Of a stretch of DNA of 64,000 nt, positions 1 through 9,155 are shown in pieces; positions within the stretch are counted from its first letter, which is position 1; every line of letters begins with the position of its first letter. The position numbers and the translations under genes were made by a program. The stretch is from Planctomycetota bacterium. Lineage in GTDB: Bacteria > Planctomycetota > SZUA-567 > H5-PLA8. The DNA lies in contig JABTUM010000003.1 of the NCBI GenBank assembly GCA_015075375.1, positions 682,001-746,000 of the forward strand, read 5' to 3'. Under the pieces are notes generated by a model. The model was not told the DNA's origin. It did not search any database and saw nothing but the letters and a program-made list of their open reading frames with translations.

Positions 1-908
1 CCGTAATCGCCCAACAGTTCGCCGTGGTCCGAACTGTACACGATCAGCGTGCGGTCCAGTTGCCCGGTCTGCTCGAGCGACTTGAGGATGCGGCCGACCT
101 GGAAATCGATGAATGAAATGCACGCGAAATAGTACGCCCGCATGCAGCGGATCAGGTGCAGGTCCAGGCCGGCGTCCCGGTACTTGCTGCGGTTCTGCTT
201 GCGGTTGAACAACGTCCAGAGCGCCTCGGCGTCCGGCGGCATTTTGGGCAGCGGCATCATCGGCGCGCGATACAGCTTGTGCCACGGATTCGGCGGCGCG
301 AACGGCGGATGCGGATGGATAAAGCTGGCGTAGAGGTACCACGGCTCGTTGGGGGGCCGCTTCTCTTCGATGAAATGCACAGCCCGTTCGCCCACCCAAT
401 TCGTCGGATGCAATCGCGAAGGCATCTGCGCAGGCTGCGGCACGTAGTACATCTCGCCCCGGATACCGTGCGGATCGCAGACATGCTTAAAGCCCTGCTC
501 GTGCAGGAAGCGCACGTAATCGTCGCCTTGCGGATCGCGGACGATCTCTTCCTGCCGTTCCCGCGTCTGGAATCCGTACAGCCCGTCGGGCACAAAATGG
601 CATTTGCCGATGCCGTGCGTGCGGTAACCGCTCCGCGCCAGCGCCTCAACGAAGGAGGTCCGTCCTTCGGGGAACTTGAAGCCGTTGTCGTAGCATTTGG
701 TGTGAAACGGATACTGGCCGAAGGTGAAGCTGCAGCGCGCGGCGACGCAAACCGGCGAGGGCGTGTACGCGCTCGTGAAGGCCGTGCCTTCGCTCGCCAG
801 ACGGTCCAGCGCCGGTGTTTTGATCACGGGATTGCCGAGCGCGCGAACGGTGTCGAAGCGCTGCTGGTCGGTGAGGAGAAAAAGAATGTTCGGGCGCGTG
901 GCGGCCAT
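1..908 (-). CDS. Sulfatase (arylsulfatase family), 3' end outside window
   Basis: Hydrolyses sulfate esters, most likely on polysaccharides. The reverse strand reads from ATG at 908 to the window edge without a stop, giving about 302 residues of N-terminal and central sequence. The start is MAATRPNILFLLTDQQ, the usual sulfatase opening with the metal-binding Asp (D14) after the first strand. Residues 54-58 are CVAAR, fitting the CxAxR formylglycine modification motif, with Cys54 as the residue to be converted. A late SSDHGELLGD block at the window edge is the conserved metal-binding Asp-His segment. No signal peptide is obvious from this start. Activation needs a formylglycine-generating enzyme or anaerobic maturase not seen here. 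The FGE-like domain at 31565-35068 is a membrane-kinase fusion and not an obvious candidate. Family is certain; the substrate is unknown. Confidence 0.93.
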   Translation of the reverse strand, partial: MAATRPNILFLLTDQQRFDTVRALGNPVIKTPALDRLASEGTAFTSAYTPSPVCVAARCSFTFGQYPFHTKCYDNGFKFPEGRTSFVEALARSGYRTHGIGKCHFVPDGLYGFQTRERQEEIVRDPQGDDYVRFLHEQGFKHVCDPHGIRGEMYYVPQPAQMPSRLHPTNWVGERAVHFIEEKRPPNEPWYLYASFIHPHPPFAPPNPWHKLYRAPMMPLPKMPPDAEALWTLFNRKQNRSKYRDAGLDLHLIRCMRAYYFACISFIDFQVGRILKSLEQTGQLDRTLIVYSSDHGELLGDY

Positions 909-1049
909 CTCGAAAGCTCCTTAGGAATCGTTCTTCGATTTCAATCTACCATGCTGCGACCGCAAGCGCATGAAGGATGGGAGCTTGATGTGAAAATGGC
1001 ATGAACGCGCACTCGCCGGCCGGTTCGCCCGGTCGCCTTTCTCTTGCTT

Positions 1050-3281
1050 TCACGCCGCGCGCCCGCGCCAGATTTGCGCACCCAGTTCCAACGCCATCAG
1101 CACACCCGCCAACACCCACAACCAGGGTGCGGCCGACCGGCCCGGGCGCCGAGCCGCCAGTTCGCCGAAGATCGCTTCCGGCTCGCCGACGTGCGCCGCC
1201 GCGGCGCTCCGAAGCGCGCGTTCGATTTCGTCGGGCCAGCGTCCGAGGCCGGATTCGAGCGCGGCTGTGCGGCACGTCATCCAACTCGCGCCGCTCCTGC
1301 CGTCCTCACGCAACCGGTATACGCCCGGCTCGGCCAGCGCGGGGAGTTGGAAGCTGCCTGCTCCAGCCGGCACTTCAAGCGTCCACGAAGAAGGCGCTAC
1401 GGGCGGTTCCGGAAAGGCCCACGGACCGTCGACGAATATGCGCCGCGGCTTCGGCCGGGCGGCGATGGCCACCGGCGCCGCTTCGCCAGGCGCGATTTCA
1501 TCGGGCGCCGACCAACCGCCGCGCGGGCGCCGCGCGTATTCCGCCAGACCCGCCCAAAGCACCGGCCACGCCGGAGAGGCGCTCAACGCGTCGCCCGCCG
1601 CCGCCCCAAAGGCCCATTGATGCACGGCGCCGACGCCTAGGGGCCGCCACAGCCACGCCGGCGCGCCGTCCTCGAAGCGCAGCAGCGCGATATCTTCGGG
1701 CGCCCCGCGCGCGGGCAGCGCCAGCCGCAAGCGCCGCGGCAACGGAATTTCCAAGAGTGCGCCGTTGCGCCCGTCGCGAAACGGGGCAATCAAAGGGTGC
1801 TCGGGCTCGCTTAAGCCCAGCTTCCAACCGCGCGTTTCGACCTCGGCGAACGAAATCCCGCGGGGCCAAAGCGGCTCGTCGCCTGCCTCGCGCGCGGCGA
1901 CCGAAGGGTTGGCGCCTTCGCGGACTCGCTGCAAATCGGGCAGCCAGACGAGCTGCAGGCCGGCCTCCACCCAAGCGCGCAGGCGTTCGGCTTGATCGGG
2001 CGGGACACGCGGTCCGTCCGGCCCGTGCAGCGCGACGAGCAAGCCCGTTTCGTCCTCCGGCGCCGCGGCGGGCGGACCGTTGCGCAGTTCCACCCGGTCC
2101 CCGGGCAGGCCGTCCAACGGATCGAGTGCCGCGCGCAGCGCCTCCCATGCGCCATCTGGCTTGCCCGCGGCGGGCCGCTCGTCCGGCGCGCGCAGGTCCC
2201 ACAACCAGACCGGAGACGCGCCCGCCACCGTCCAGACCGCTTCCGCACGGTCGTCGAACGGGCGCTCATCGGCATCGGTGAAGCGCGCGTCGAACCAGAG
2301 CGCCCCCGGCCGCGCGGCCAGCGCCGGAAACTCGAGCTCGACACTCTGCCCGTCGGACAGCGCCACCGATCGCTCGAGCAATATCGCGGGCGCACCGGCG
2401 CTCGGAGCCGCGTCCGGCGTATCCAACGCGGCCATGCGCACGCGAATCTGGCGCGATCCGCCGCCGCGTTCGCACGCCACACGCACCTGCATGCGCAGCG
2501 TCTCGCCGGCCAGCGCCTCGGGCTGCCCCGGCGCGGGACGCGGAGCTTCTATGCGCCATTGCCGCGCCGGCGCCTCCGGCGGTTCGCAGATCAACAAGAG
2601 CGGCGCACCGCGCTTGCCGAAGGCCTCCAAGGCAGAGCTCCACCGCGCGGCCAGTGCCGAGGCGGTTCCTTCTCCGGCGTTGCGCTGACCGTCGGTAAGC
2701 AATACGACGGCTCGTTCGGCGGCCTCTATTTCTTCAAAGCGGCGCAAAGCACGCGTGAGTGCGCCGGTCCGATCGCCCGAATAAACCGTGGCTCCCGCTT
2801 CTTCAGCCACGATCTCTGTGGGAGCCGTCCACGGCACGCGCCGGCCGGAAGCAAATTCGCCGGCGATCCGCCGGACGCCCTGTCGTTCCGCGGCCTGCAC
2901 CAGCCTGTGCAGGGCGCGCGCCGCCACTCCCTCGCCGCGCGCATCGCGCTGCGCCGCGAAACTCGGCGAATCGTCGACGACCACGCAGAGCGCGAGATCC
3001 AGGTCCGCCGCGTCTCCGCCCGAGAGGCCCAAACCTTTGACCCGCGGGCCGGCTAGCGCGCAGACCGCCGCCGCCAGCAGCACGCAGCGCAGGATCAGCA
3101 GGCCCAGATCTTCGAGTTTACGCCGCCGTTCGGGGACCGGTTGGGCGGGCTGTTCGAGAAAGAACGCGCCTGGGAAATCGACGGTCCGCTCGCGCATTCG
3201 AGCGCGGAAATGGATCGCCACCGGCAGCAGCGCCGCCGGCAGCGCCCAAAGCAGCGCGGGAAAGGCGAAGGAAAGTTCCAC
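1050..3281 (-). CDS. BatA/von Willebrand factor A domain membrane protein
   Basis: A 743-residue membrane protein. The first about 80 residues form the BatA-type N-terminal double-transmembrane region (hydrophobic at about 5-23 and 59-78, with a basic segment between). A VWA domain follows with the MIDAS motif DxSxS at D103-S107 and a later LLTDGQ block. The C-terminus ends in another hydrophobic helix. The start codon is GTG at 3281, because no ATG lies upstream in frame before the stop. In many bacteria such proteins sit with MoxR and DUF58 genes and are linked to envelope stress. Those partners are absent here, so the role is open. The gene lies 141 bp upstream of the sulfatase on the same strand. 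Confidence 0.85.
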   Translation of the reverse strand: MELSFAFPALLWALPAALLPVAIHFRARMRERTVDFPGAFFLEQPAQPVPERRRKLEDLGLLILRCVLLAAAVCALAGPRVKGLGLSGGDAADLDLALCVVVDDSPSFAAQRDARGEGVAARALHRLVQAAERQGVRRIAGEFASGRRVPWTAPTEIVAEEAGATVYSGDRTGALTRALRRFEEIEAAERAVVLLTDGQRNAGEGTASALAARWSSALEAFGKRGAPLLLICEPPEAPARQWRIEAPRPAPGQPEALAGETLRMQVRVACERGGGSRQIRVRMAALDTPDAAPSAGAPAILLERSVALSDGQSVELEFPALAARPGALWFDARFTDADERPFDDRAEAVWTVAGASPVWLWDLRAPDERPAAGKPDGAWEALRAALDPLDGLPGDRVELRNGPPAAAPEDETGLLVALHGPDGPRVPPDQAERLRAWVEAGLQLVWLPDLQRVREGANPSVAAREAGDEPLWPRGISFAEVETRGWKLGLSEPEHPLIAPFRDGRNGALLEIPLPRRLRLALPARGAPEDIALLRFEDGAPAWLWRPLGVGAVHQWAFGAAAGDALSASPAWPVLWAGLAEYARRPRGGWSAPDEIAPGEAAPVAIAARPKPRRIFVDGPWAFPEPPVAPSSWTLEVPAGAGSFQLPALAEPGVYRLREDGRSGASWMTCRTAALESGLGRWPDEIERALRSAAAAHVGEPEAIFGELAARRPGRSAAPWLWVLAGVLMALELGAQIWRGRAA

Positions 3282-3437
3282 GTTAGTATCTTGGGATTCC
3301 CGATTCCGTCCAATCGATGATAAGGCTTCACCTTGGGTATCGATTGCCGCCTTTATGGATGAAACGGCTTTTTACCTCTTACTTACCCATAAAGACGATG
3401 CTGTCCATCAAAGCATCATTAGGATAAACGACGTTCT

Positions 3438-4712
3438 ATGGAAACGCACCCAATGACACCAACATATACTCCGGGCACTCAAGGAGGTTCCTGGTTCGCC
3501 TATTCAGGCGAGGACTCAAGCGGTAAGTTCGTTCAAGTTCCGCTTGAAGCCGAAAGTGCCACTGCCGGCCTCTGTTCCGCTCACGCGAACGGGCATCGCG
3601 TTTACATGCTTTACAAGCTACAGCCGAACCCGTTACCTCATTGGGAAGAAGTTCTAGCACACGAACGCGCGCCATTACCCCAACAATTTTCGACCCGTAG
3701 CCAATTTCAAGCTTGGGATCTGCCTCGAAGCGAGCTTATTCCGCACATCAAGCGCGGACGTTTGCCCGGTGCAGCGACATGGTGTTCACTCCGAATCATA
3801 ACTTCTGAATTTGTCCAGGCTTGTGCGCAAATTGTCCGGAAGTCGATATTCGATACTTGCTTAGGCAGTTCGCGAGTCCCGAACTTCGATCCCAAAGTTC
3901 ACGTGCAACCTCGATTATTCAATGACCGCGCAGCATTCGATCCCTTGTCCTCTTTTCTCGAACTTCCGAAAGTTGCAATAGACCCTCGCATGTCCATGCC
4001 CGCGGAATGGCGCAGAAAAGATATAAGGCTGCTAGCATCTTGGAGCCTTTTGCCGCTACACCGGCAAGATGGTCACATACTCGCATTGTGCCCTTCTCCC
4101 ATTTCATTCGGTGAACATTGGTCTGTTTTTCGAGAAGTGCTGGGAGAACCCTATCGCTTAATTCGGACACAAGACGACCCCAACTGTCACGATTGGCTTG
4201 TCGCTTATATGGCTAAACATTGGTTCGAAACTCAATCCCTGCAAATAGAGGATGCCCCGACTTGGAAAGGAACCCAGCTTGGATTGCCGCAATTGCCTGG
4301 CAATCATGAAGCTCGCAAGGTTGCATCGCTCACGCAATTGACCCGTTGGGCGTTAGCCACATTGAATGATTCTCGGCAAGGTAATGGAAGCCACCCCATC
4401 ATCAAGATGGCTGGTCTATTGGTTGCACAAGCATGCGAACTAGGAATGACCGGAATTCGGGTGGCTCCGGATCGCTACCGTGGAGCGTCGATTTTCCTTC
4501 ATCAATCTCAGATTTGCGGTGCCGGCTACTTTCCCTCAAAACTTTACGGGCCCTTAGTCTTGGCAATAGCAACGGCTGCAGGACTTAGCCTGGAGCAAGT
4601 GCCTCCTTCGGATGCGAGTTTTGAACTAGAGCGTAACAGACGGAGCTACCGAGTCTCCGTCCGTACCTACCTTGAAGAGTGTGGTGAATGCATTGACCTG
4701 ACCTGGTGCTAA
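3438..4712 (+). CDS. GspE/PilB-like protein lacking the ATPase domain, with GspF-like N-terminus
   Basis: A 424-residue protein. Residues about 18-60 resemble the first domain of GspF/PilC: FAY followed by a G-K and a LEAES block, then a Gly-His turn. Residues about 165-240 match the MshEN domain of GspE/PilB ATPases (LPKVAIDP, then LLPLHRQDGHILALCPSP). Residues about 325-424 match the pre-ATPase N2 domain: PIIKMAGLLVAQACELG aligns with the usual PVVRLVNLILLQAIREGA, and the end VSVRTYLEECGEC aligns with VRVSTLPT..GE. The protein stops there, so the RecA-like core with Walker A, Asp and His boxes is missing. The 113 bp that follow do not encode it either. Base composition is clearly more AT-rich than its neighbours, suggesting transfer. 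The domain reading is by eye; function is unknown, perhaps a regulatory or decoy partner of a type II secretion or pilus motor. Confidence 0.7.
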   Translation: METHPMTPTYTPGTQGGSWFAYSGEDSSGKFVQVPLEAESATAGLCSAHANGHRVYMLYKLQPNPLPHWEEVLAHERAPLPQQFSTRSQFQAWDLPRSELIPHIKRGRLPGAATWCSLRIITSEFVQACAQIVRKSIFDTCLGSSRVPNFDPKVHVQPRLFNDRAAFDPLSSFLELPKVAIDPRMSMPAEWRRKDIRLLASWSLLPLHRQDGHILALCPSPISFGEHWSVFREVLGEPYRLIRTQDDPNCHDWLVAYMAKHWFETQSLQIEDAPTWKGTQLGLPQLPGNHEARKVASLTQLTRWALATLNDSRQGNGSHPIIKMAGLLVAQACELGMTGIRVAPDRYRGASIFLHQSQICGAGYFPSKLYGPLVLAIATAAGLSLEQVPPSDASFELERNRRSYRVSVRTYLEECGECIDLTWC

Positions 4713-4825
4713 ATCAACCTCAAGCAATGGTCGCTTTAATCAAAGTGCCTCGCACAACTCCAACCATCCTTAGGATCAGAAGACTGCAGTAACAAGTAGA
4801 GTTTACTCTGAAAGGCATTCACTGC

Positions 4826-7156
4826 TCAAGCTTTGGGCTTTCCATCGTCCGGCTCGAACGAAAACGAATTGCGGCGCGGCTTAGGCGGTGCGGGGGGAGG
4901 CGGCGGAACGTCGCCCGGAGGTTTCAGCTTCATCAGCGCATCCATCTGGCGCCGAATCTCGGCCGCCGGATCGGCCACGTCGTCGCCGATGGCTATCGTC
5001 TTCACGATCCGGTTGCCTTCCACACGGACGGTGCCTTCCAGATCGGTCTGAAGCGCGGACCCGGGCGCGGGTGACTGAGCCGCGCGCTGGGCGCGTTCGC
5101 ATGCCGCGGCACTGCGCATCGCCGCTTGGCCTTCGTCGACCAGATTGAGGTCGCTGCATAGCAGCGTCAGCACGCTCCAAGTGTACGCGTCGTCCGGCTG
5201 GATCTGCGTCGCGCGGCGGGCGCGCTCCAAACCTTCTTCGGTGCGGCCGAGCTTTCGGAGCGCCGCCGCCGAGGAGGCCAGCAGCCGTGCGTGCTGCGGA
5301 TGGGTCCGCAGCGCCGATTCGCATTGCGCCAAGGCTTCTTCGAAACGCTTGAGCCGTTCGAGCACGAAGACTTTACGCTCCAGCGCATCCGCATCGTTGG
5401 GAGCCCGCTGCAGCACTGCGTCCCAAGCCGCCAGGGAAGGCTCGTAGCGCCCCAGTTCGCAGAGCGCCAGTGCGAGGTTGCGCTGCGCGCCCGGGTGCCC
5501 GTCGATCGCGGCGCTGCGTTCGTAGCAACCCAGCGCGTCGGGCAAACGTCCGGCCATGCGCCATGCGTTGCCTTTATTGTACCAAAGCGCGCTGCTTTGC
5601 GGATTGAGCTGCAAGCCCCGGTCGAAGGCCGCATGCGCGTCTTCGAAGCGGCCGAGATCCTTAAGCATGCAGCCTTTCGCGTTCCAAGCCTCGGCGTCGT
5701 TCGGATTCAGACTTACCGCACGCTCGGCGGACGCCAGCGCTTCTTCGAAACGGTGCAGTTCGCCCAGCACGAGGCTTCGGTACGACCACGCCAAGGCAAA
5801 GGCCGGCGCGAGCTGCGTCGAACGATCCAGCGCGCGCAGCGCATCCTGCGGCCTGCGCAACCGAAAAAGGCAGATCCCGTACTGGCCCCAGGCGTTCCCG
5901 TCGTCGTCTTTGATCTTGAGGCCGCGCTCGTAGAGGGGCAGCGCTTCGGCGCTGCGGCCCAGCGTTTCCAAACTGATGCCCAGATTGAAGAGCGCGGGGA
6001 AACACTGCGGATCGAGCGCCAAAACTTTCTGGTATCCCGCGACGGCCTCGGCGGTCCGCCCGGCCTTGTCCAGCGCCCGCGCGTCCAGGAACATGCGCTC
6101 GAGTTCCGGCGACGGCGCGGCGGCAGGCGACGGCTGCCCTTGGCCCGGCAGTGCGATCTTACGGCCTTCCTTGAGCGACTGAATCAAGCCCAGCGCCTGC
6201 TGCACTTGGCCAGGCGGACTGCCCGGCTGCAACTTCAGGTAGCGCTGCAGACTGGCGATGGCATCCTGCGGCGACCGGAGGGCGGCTTCCAGGTTGCCCC
6301 TGTTGAACCACGCGCCCTTGTTCTGCGGGTCGGCTTCCGTCGCGCGAACGTGATGCGCCAGGGCCTCGTCGTAGCGCCGCAGCTTGACCAGCACATGCCC
6401 CTTGTCGGTCAACGCCGAAGCATGCCGCGGGTCCAGCGCGATCGCTTTATCGTAACTGGCCAGCGCTTCCGGAAGCTTGCCGAGGTTATCCAACGAGTCG
6501 GCGCGCTGAAACCAAAGCTCCGCAAACTGCGGGCAATGCCTGACGCCGCGATCCAGCGCATCGAATCGCCGCGCTTCGTCCTGCATATCGCGGTAGCAGT
6601 CTCCGATGGCCAGCCAGATGGTCTCCATGTGTGGGGCGGCGGAGGTGATTTGCTCCAGGAGCTGCGCCGCGCCCGCAAAGTTCTGGGCATCCACGGCACG
6701 CAGCGCCGCCTGCTGCAGCATAGGGATATCGGCCGGTCGCGCCGCCGGCCGGGGCGCTTCGGCGGACGCCGCAGGCAGTCCCGCGGCCTCGCGCGCCTGC
6801 TTCGCCAAGGCTTGCACCACCGCCTGCCCGGGTGCGGCGCGCGCCGCCGCGTCGAACTGCTTCACCGCTTCCTGCAGGTTCTGCCGGCCGAAGGCGCTCA
6901 GGCCGGCCGCCACCGCCGGACCGGGATCGCCGCCGCCGGCAGCCGCGGGCCCGCGCGCGGCGGGCGCTGGTGGAGCGGCGGGCGCAGCCGACACCGCCAT
7001 CCGTTCGCCGCAATACTGGCACTTGGCCGCGCCGGGCAGGTTCTTCTGCTTACAGGCCGGACAGAGCACGGGTTCGTACAGCCGAGCGCCGCAATACAAG
7101 CAGATCGGTTTCGTCTCGGGGACCGAACGGTGGCACTTAGGACAAGGAACGGGCAT
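4826..7156 (-). CDS. Double zinc-ribbon TPR-repeat protein
   Basis: A 776-residue, probably cytoplasmic, scaffold. The N-terminus carries two four-Cys zinc ribbons (CPKC...CLYC and CPAC...CQYC, residues about 4-45). An Ala/Pro-rich linker follows, then about 14 tetratricopeptide repeats recognisable by W..LG/A.Y/F..A......P spacing, for example AWYNKG/NPQ and AWNAKG. The tail is Pro-rich. ATG at 7156 is chosen over an upstream in-frame start because GAGGG lies 7 bases before it and the zinc ribbon begins at once. TPR arrays bind proteins; the partner is unknown. The promoter region holds TGCAC inverted repeats like those upstream of the HTH-PilZ gene. Confidence 0.85.
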   Translation of the reverse strand: MPVPCPKCHRSVPETKPICLYCGARLYEPVLCPACKQKNLPGAAKCQYCGERMAVSAAPAAPPAPAARGPAAAGGGDPGPAVAAGLSAFGRQNLQEAVKQFDAAARAAPGQAVVQALAKQAREAAGLPAASAEAPRPAARPADIPMLQQAALRAVDAQNFAGAAQLLEQITSAAPHMETIWLAIGDCYRDMQDEARRFDALDRGVRHCPQFAELWFQRADSLDNLGKLPEALASYDKAIALDPRHASALTDKGHVLVKLRRYDEALAHHVRATEADPQNKGAWFNRGNLEAALRSPQDAIASLQRYLKLQPGSPPGQVQQALGLIQSLKEGRKIALPGQGQPSPAAAPSPELERMFLDARALDKAGRTAEAVAGYQKVLALDPQCFPALFNLGISLETLGRSAEALPLYERGLKIKDDDGNAWGQYGICLFRLRRPQDALRALDRSTQLAPAFALAWSYRSLVLGELHRFEEALASAERAVSLNPNDAEAWNAKGCMLKDLGRFEDAHAAFDRGLQLNPQSSALWYNKGNAWRMAGRLPDALGCYERSAAIDGHPGAQRNLALALCELGRYEPSLAAWDAVLQRAPNDADALERKVFVLERLKRFEEALAQCESALRTHPQHARLLASSAAALRKLGRTEEGLERARRATQIQPDDAYTWSVLTLLCSDLNLVDEGQAAMRSAAACERAQRAAQSPAPGSALQTDLEGTVRVEGNRIVKTIAIGDDVADPAAEIRRQMDALMKLKPPGDVPPPPPAPPKPRRNSFSFEPDDGKPKA

Positions 7157-7215
7157 GTGCAGCCCTCTTGCCGGGAACCTGATTGGAATATTGTGTACGG
7201 TTTTGACGCCGAGTC

Positions 7216-7270
7216 TTTCAGAATGCAAGCGCGCTCATACCACTTGCACGGTGCGCTTATTGCACGTGCA
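7216..7270 (-). promoter_or_regulatory. Cluster of TGCAC inverted repeats upstream of the zinc-ribbon TPR gene
   Basis: Contains the 12-mer TTTCAGAATGCA (7216-7227), the near palindrome TGCACGGTGCG (7245-7255) and the perfect palindrome TGCACGTGCA (7261-7270), 60 to 115 bases before the ATG at 7156. The 12-mer also occurs at 43991-44002, and a TGCACCGTGCA variant occurs at 44100-44110, upstream of the HTH-PilZ gene. This suggests a shared binding protein. That it is an operator is an inference. Confidence 0.35.
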
Positions 7271-7292
7271 TCGGATGGCCGCCGAACCGAAG

Positions 7293-9155
7293 CTACTTGA
7301 ATTTAAGCACGGTCTGCTGCGAGCCGTCGGGAATCCGTTTCGCACTGACGCCGTTGACCGAGACCAGCCGCCAGCCGCTCGCGCGGCGCTCGAAGACAAT
7401 GCGATCCGCTTTGCCGCGTGCGGGCGTCACGTTCAATAGGCCGCGCTTGGCTTCCACCTCGAAATGAACCTTCGGTGGCCGTTCGCGCCCCTGGGCCGGC
7501 CAGAGTACGTGAACCAAGGTCTCTACATGGCGGCGCACATCTCCCCGCGCGCGCAGGTAGGTGAAGGTGCGCTTTTTGAAATCGAAAGAATCCGCTTCCA
7601 GCACCGCATCGGCCGGGGCGGCATTGAGAATATGCAGGCGCTTGCCCGAGCGCTCGACGGAGGCCTCGCGCGCGCCGGGTTTGAGGCGCAGTGCGCCGGC
7701 GGCCTGAAAGCGCGTCTCGAGTTCGCAGCGCCCGGGTCCCTGGATGGCCACATCGTCCAGCAGGACCGCGTAGCGGCCGCCCACGGTTACCAAGTGCCGC
7801 ACCACGCGCCGGCCCACGCCGGCGTACGCGGCGCTCAAATCGCAAGCGAGGTAATGGAACCCCCGCGCCGACCCGAAACGCAGGTACTTCGCGCGCCGTC
7901 CTCGGATCTGGTCGCTCTTCATGAGGAGCACCGTCGAATGCATGCCGGTCTCGCCCGCGCCGTAGCCGGGATCGTGCAGGTAACGCACGCCGTCGGCGAC
8001 GAAGACGAAATGCCCGAGATCGCGGTTGTTGTGCGAGCTGTTGCTGATCCAGCCGCCGTTGAAAGCCATCCACAGGCGCGGTGACTGGAGCACCGCATGC
8101 CCGCAACCTCTGAAGAGGACCGCTTCCGGAAGCTTGGGCTTGCGTTTGACGACCGGACGTTCCGACCGCCACAGAAACCAGAACGGATCGGCGCCGCGGT
8201 AGTAGAACGGCGCGCCGCCTTGATCGGCGCCCCAGCGCAGCAGCGTATCGCCGCCGGCCGCATGGCGCTCGTAGAGCGCGCAGATCATGGCCATCGGCCC
8301 GCGCTCGAAGGTTTGCAGACCCGAGCCCGAGAAGGTGCCTTCGCCCATATTATTAAAATTCGCGTAGTGCTCGTCCGGGGCTTTGAGCCACGTGATCCAG
8401 TAGCCGGCGCGCTTGCGCGCGGTTTCGGCGTAGAGCCCGCGGTCGCCGCCAAAGAAGCGGCCCGCCGCGGCGGCCAGGATGTGCGAAAAGCTCTCGCCGT
8501 AAAGCCGGTACATCACCCCTTCGTGTCCGCCGCCGTCCTGCAGAATCACGCGCTTCAGAAAGCGCCGCACGCCGCGCCACGCTGCCCGCGCGGCCACCTT
8601 CGCTTCCGGCGCTTCGTCGTACAACGCCAGCGCCGCCAGGCCGTTCCCGCCGTGGCAAACCCCGCTCCAATTCGAGACCGGATTGTCGATCCACCAGTCT
8701 TTGTACTCGCGGAGCGAACGCAGATAGACGCGCGTACTCAGGTGCAGCAGGCGTTCGCGGTACCGCGCTCGGCCGTCCGGATCGAGCAGATCGTGGCACC
8801 AATCGTAGACCAGCGCGCAGGCCTGCGCCGCTTCGCTGGTGCCCAGGTCCGCGCCGCGATTCCAGCCGCGGTCGCTGTGCCAGCTGGGTGCATCCAGGAG
8901 CGCCCACGCTTCGCGCAAGGCCCGCGCCCCGAAGCGCCGATCGCCCTTGAGCACATAGGCGAACGCGCAAGTACCGCAGATGCCCAGCGCTTGGCGCGGC
9001 TCGTCAAACCCCACGGGTTTGCGCTTGAGGTCGGCCTGGGCATTGCGCAGCAGGCGAGACCGGCGTTCGGCAAACGGCGGCGTGGACCACCTGCGGCGCA
9101 GCGCGGGCAGGTCGTCGCGGTTGAAGTATAGATAGGGGTGCGCGCGAGTGGTCAT
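7293..9155 (-). CDS. Heparinase II/III-family polysaccharide lyase-like protein
   Basis: A 620-residue protein. It starts with PYLYFNRDDLPALRRRW, the opening typical of alginate/heparin lyase-like (alpha/alpha)6 toroid proteins, followed by Trp/Tyr-rich helices (WYNRG-like, NPVSNW, HGGNGL). The second half has a beta-rich heparinase II/III-type block with GGWISNSSHNNRDLGHFVFVADGVRYLHDPGYG, which includes candidate Asn/His/Tyr catalytic residues. The ATG at 9155 overlaps the stop of the LacI gene as ATGA, so the two are translationally coupled. An upstream in-frame extension inside lacI is rejected for that reason. No signal peptide is evident, so it may act on imported oligosaccharides. Substrate unknown. 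Confidence 0.8.
   Translation of the reverse strand: MTTRAHPYLYFNRDDLPALRRRWSTPPFAERRSRLLRNAQADLKRKPVGFDEPRQALGICGTCAFAYVLKGDRRFGARALREAWALLDAPSWHSDRGWNRGADLGTSEAAQACALVYDWCHDLLDPDGRARYRERLLHLSTRVYLRSLREYKDWWIDNPVSNWSGVCHGGNGLAALALYDEAPEAKVAARAAWRGVRRFLKRVILQDGGGHEGVMYRLYGESFSHILAAAAGRFFGGDRGLYAETARKRAGYWITWLKAPDEHYANFNNMGEGTFSGSGLQTFERGPMAMICALYERHAAGGDTLLRWGADQGGAPFYYRGADPFWFLWRSERPVVKRKPKLPEAVLFRGCGHAVLQSPRLWMAFNGGWISNSSHNNRDLGHFVFVADGVRYLHDPGYGAGETGMHSTVLLMKSDQIRGRRAKYLRFGSARGFHYLACDLSAAYAGVGRRVVRHLVTVGGRYAVLLDDVAIQGPGRCELETRFQAAGALRLKPGAREASVERSGKRLHILNAAPADAVLEADSFDFKKRTFTYLRARGDVRRHVETLVHVLWPAQGRERPPKVHFEVEAKRGLLNVTPARGKADRIVFERRASGWRLVSVNGVSAKRIPDGSQQTVLKFK

Noticed and set aside
1001..2281. 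A 426-codon plus-strand frame opposite the VWA gene
   Set aside because: Very Arg/Pro-rich low-complexity translation, typical of a shadow frame.
5291..7300. A 669-codon plus-strand frame opposite the TPR gene
   Set aside because: Shadow of the zinc-ribbon TPR gene; the sequence is Arg-rich and has no domain.
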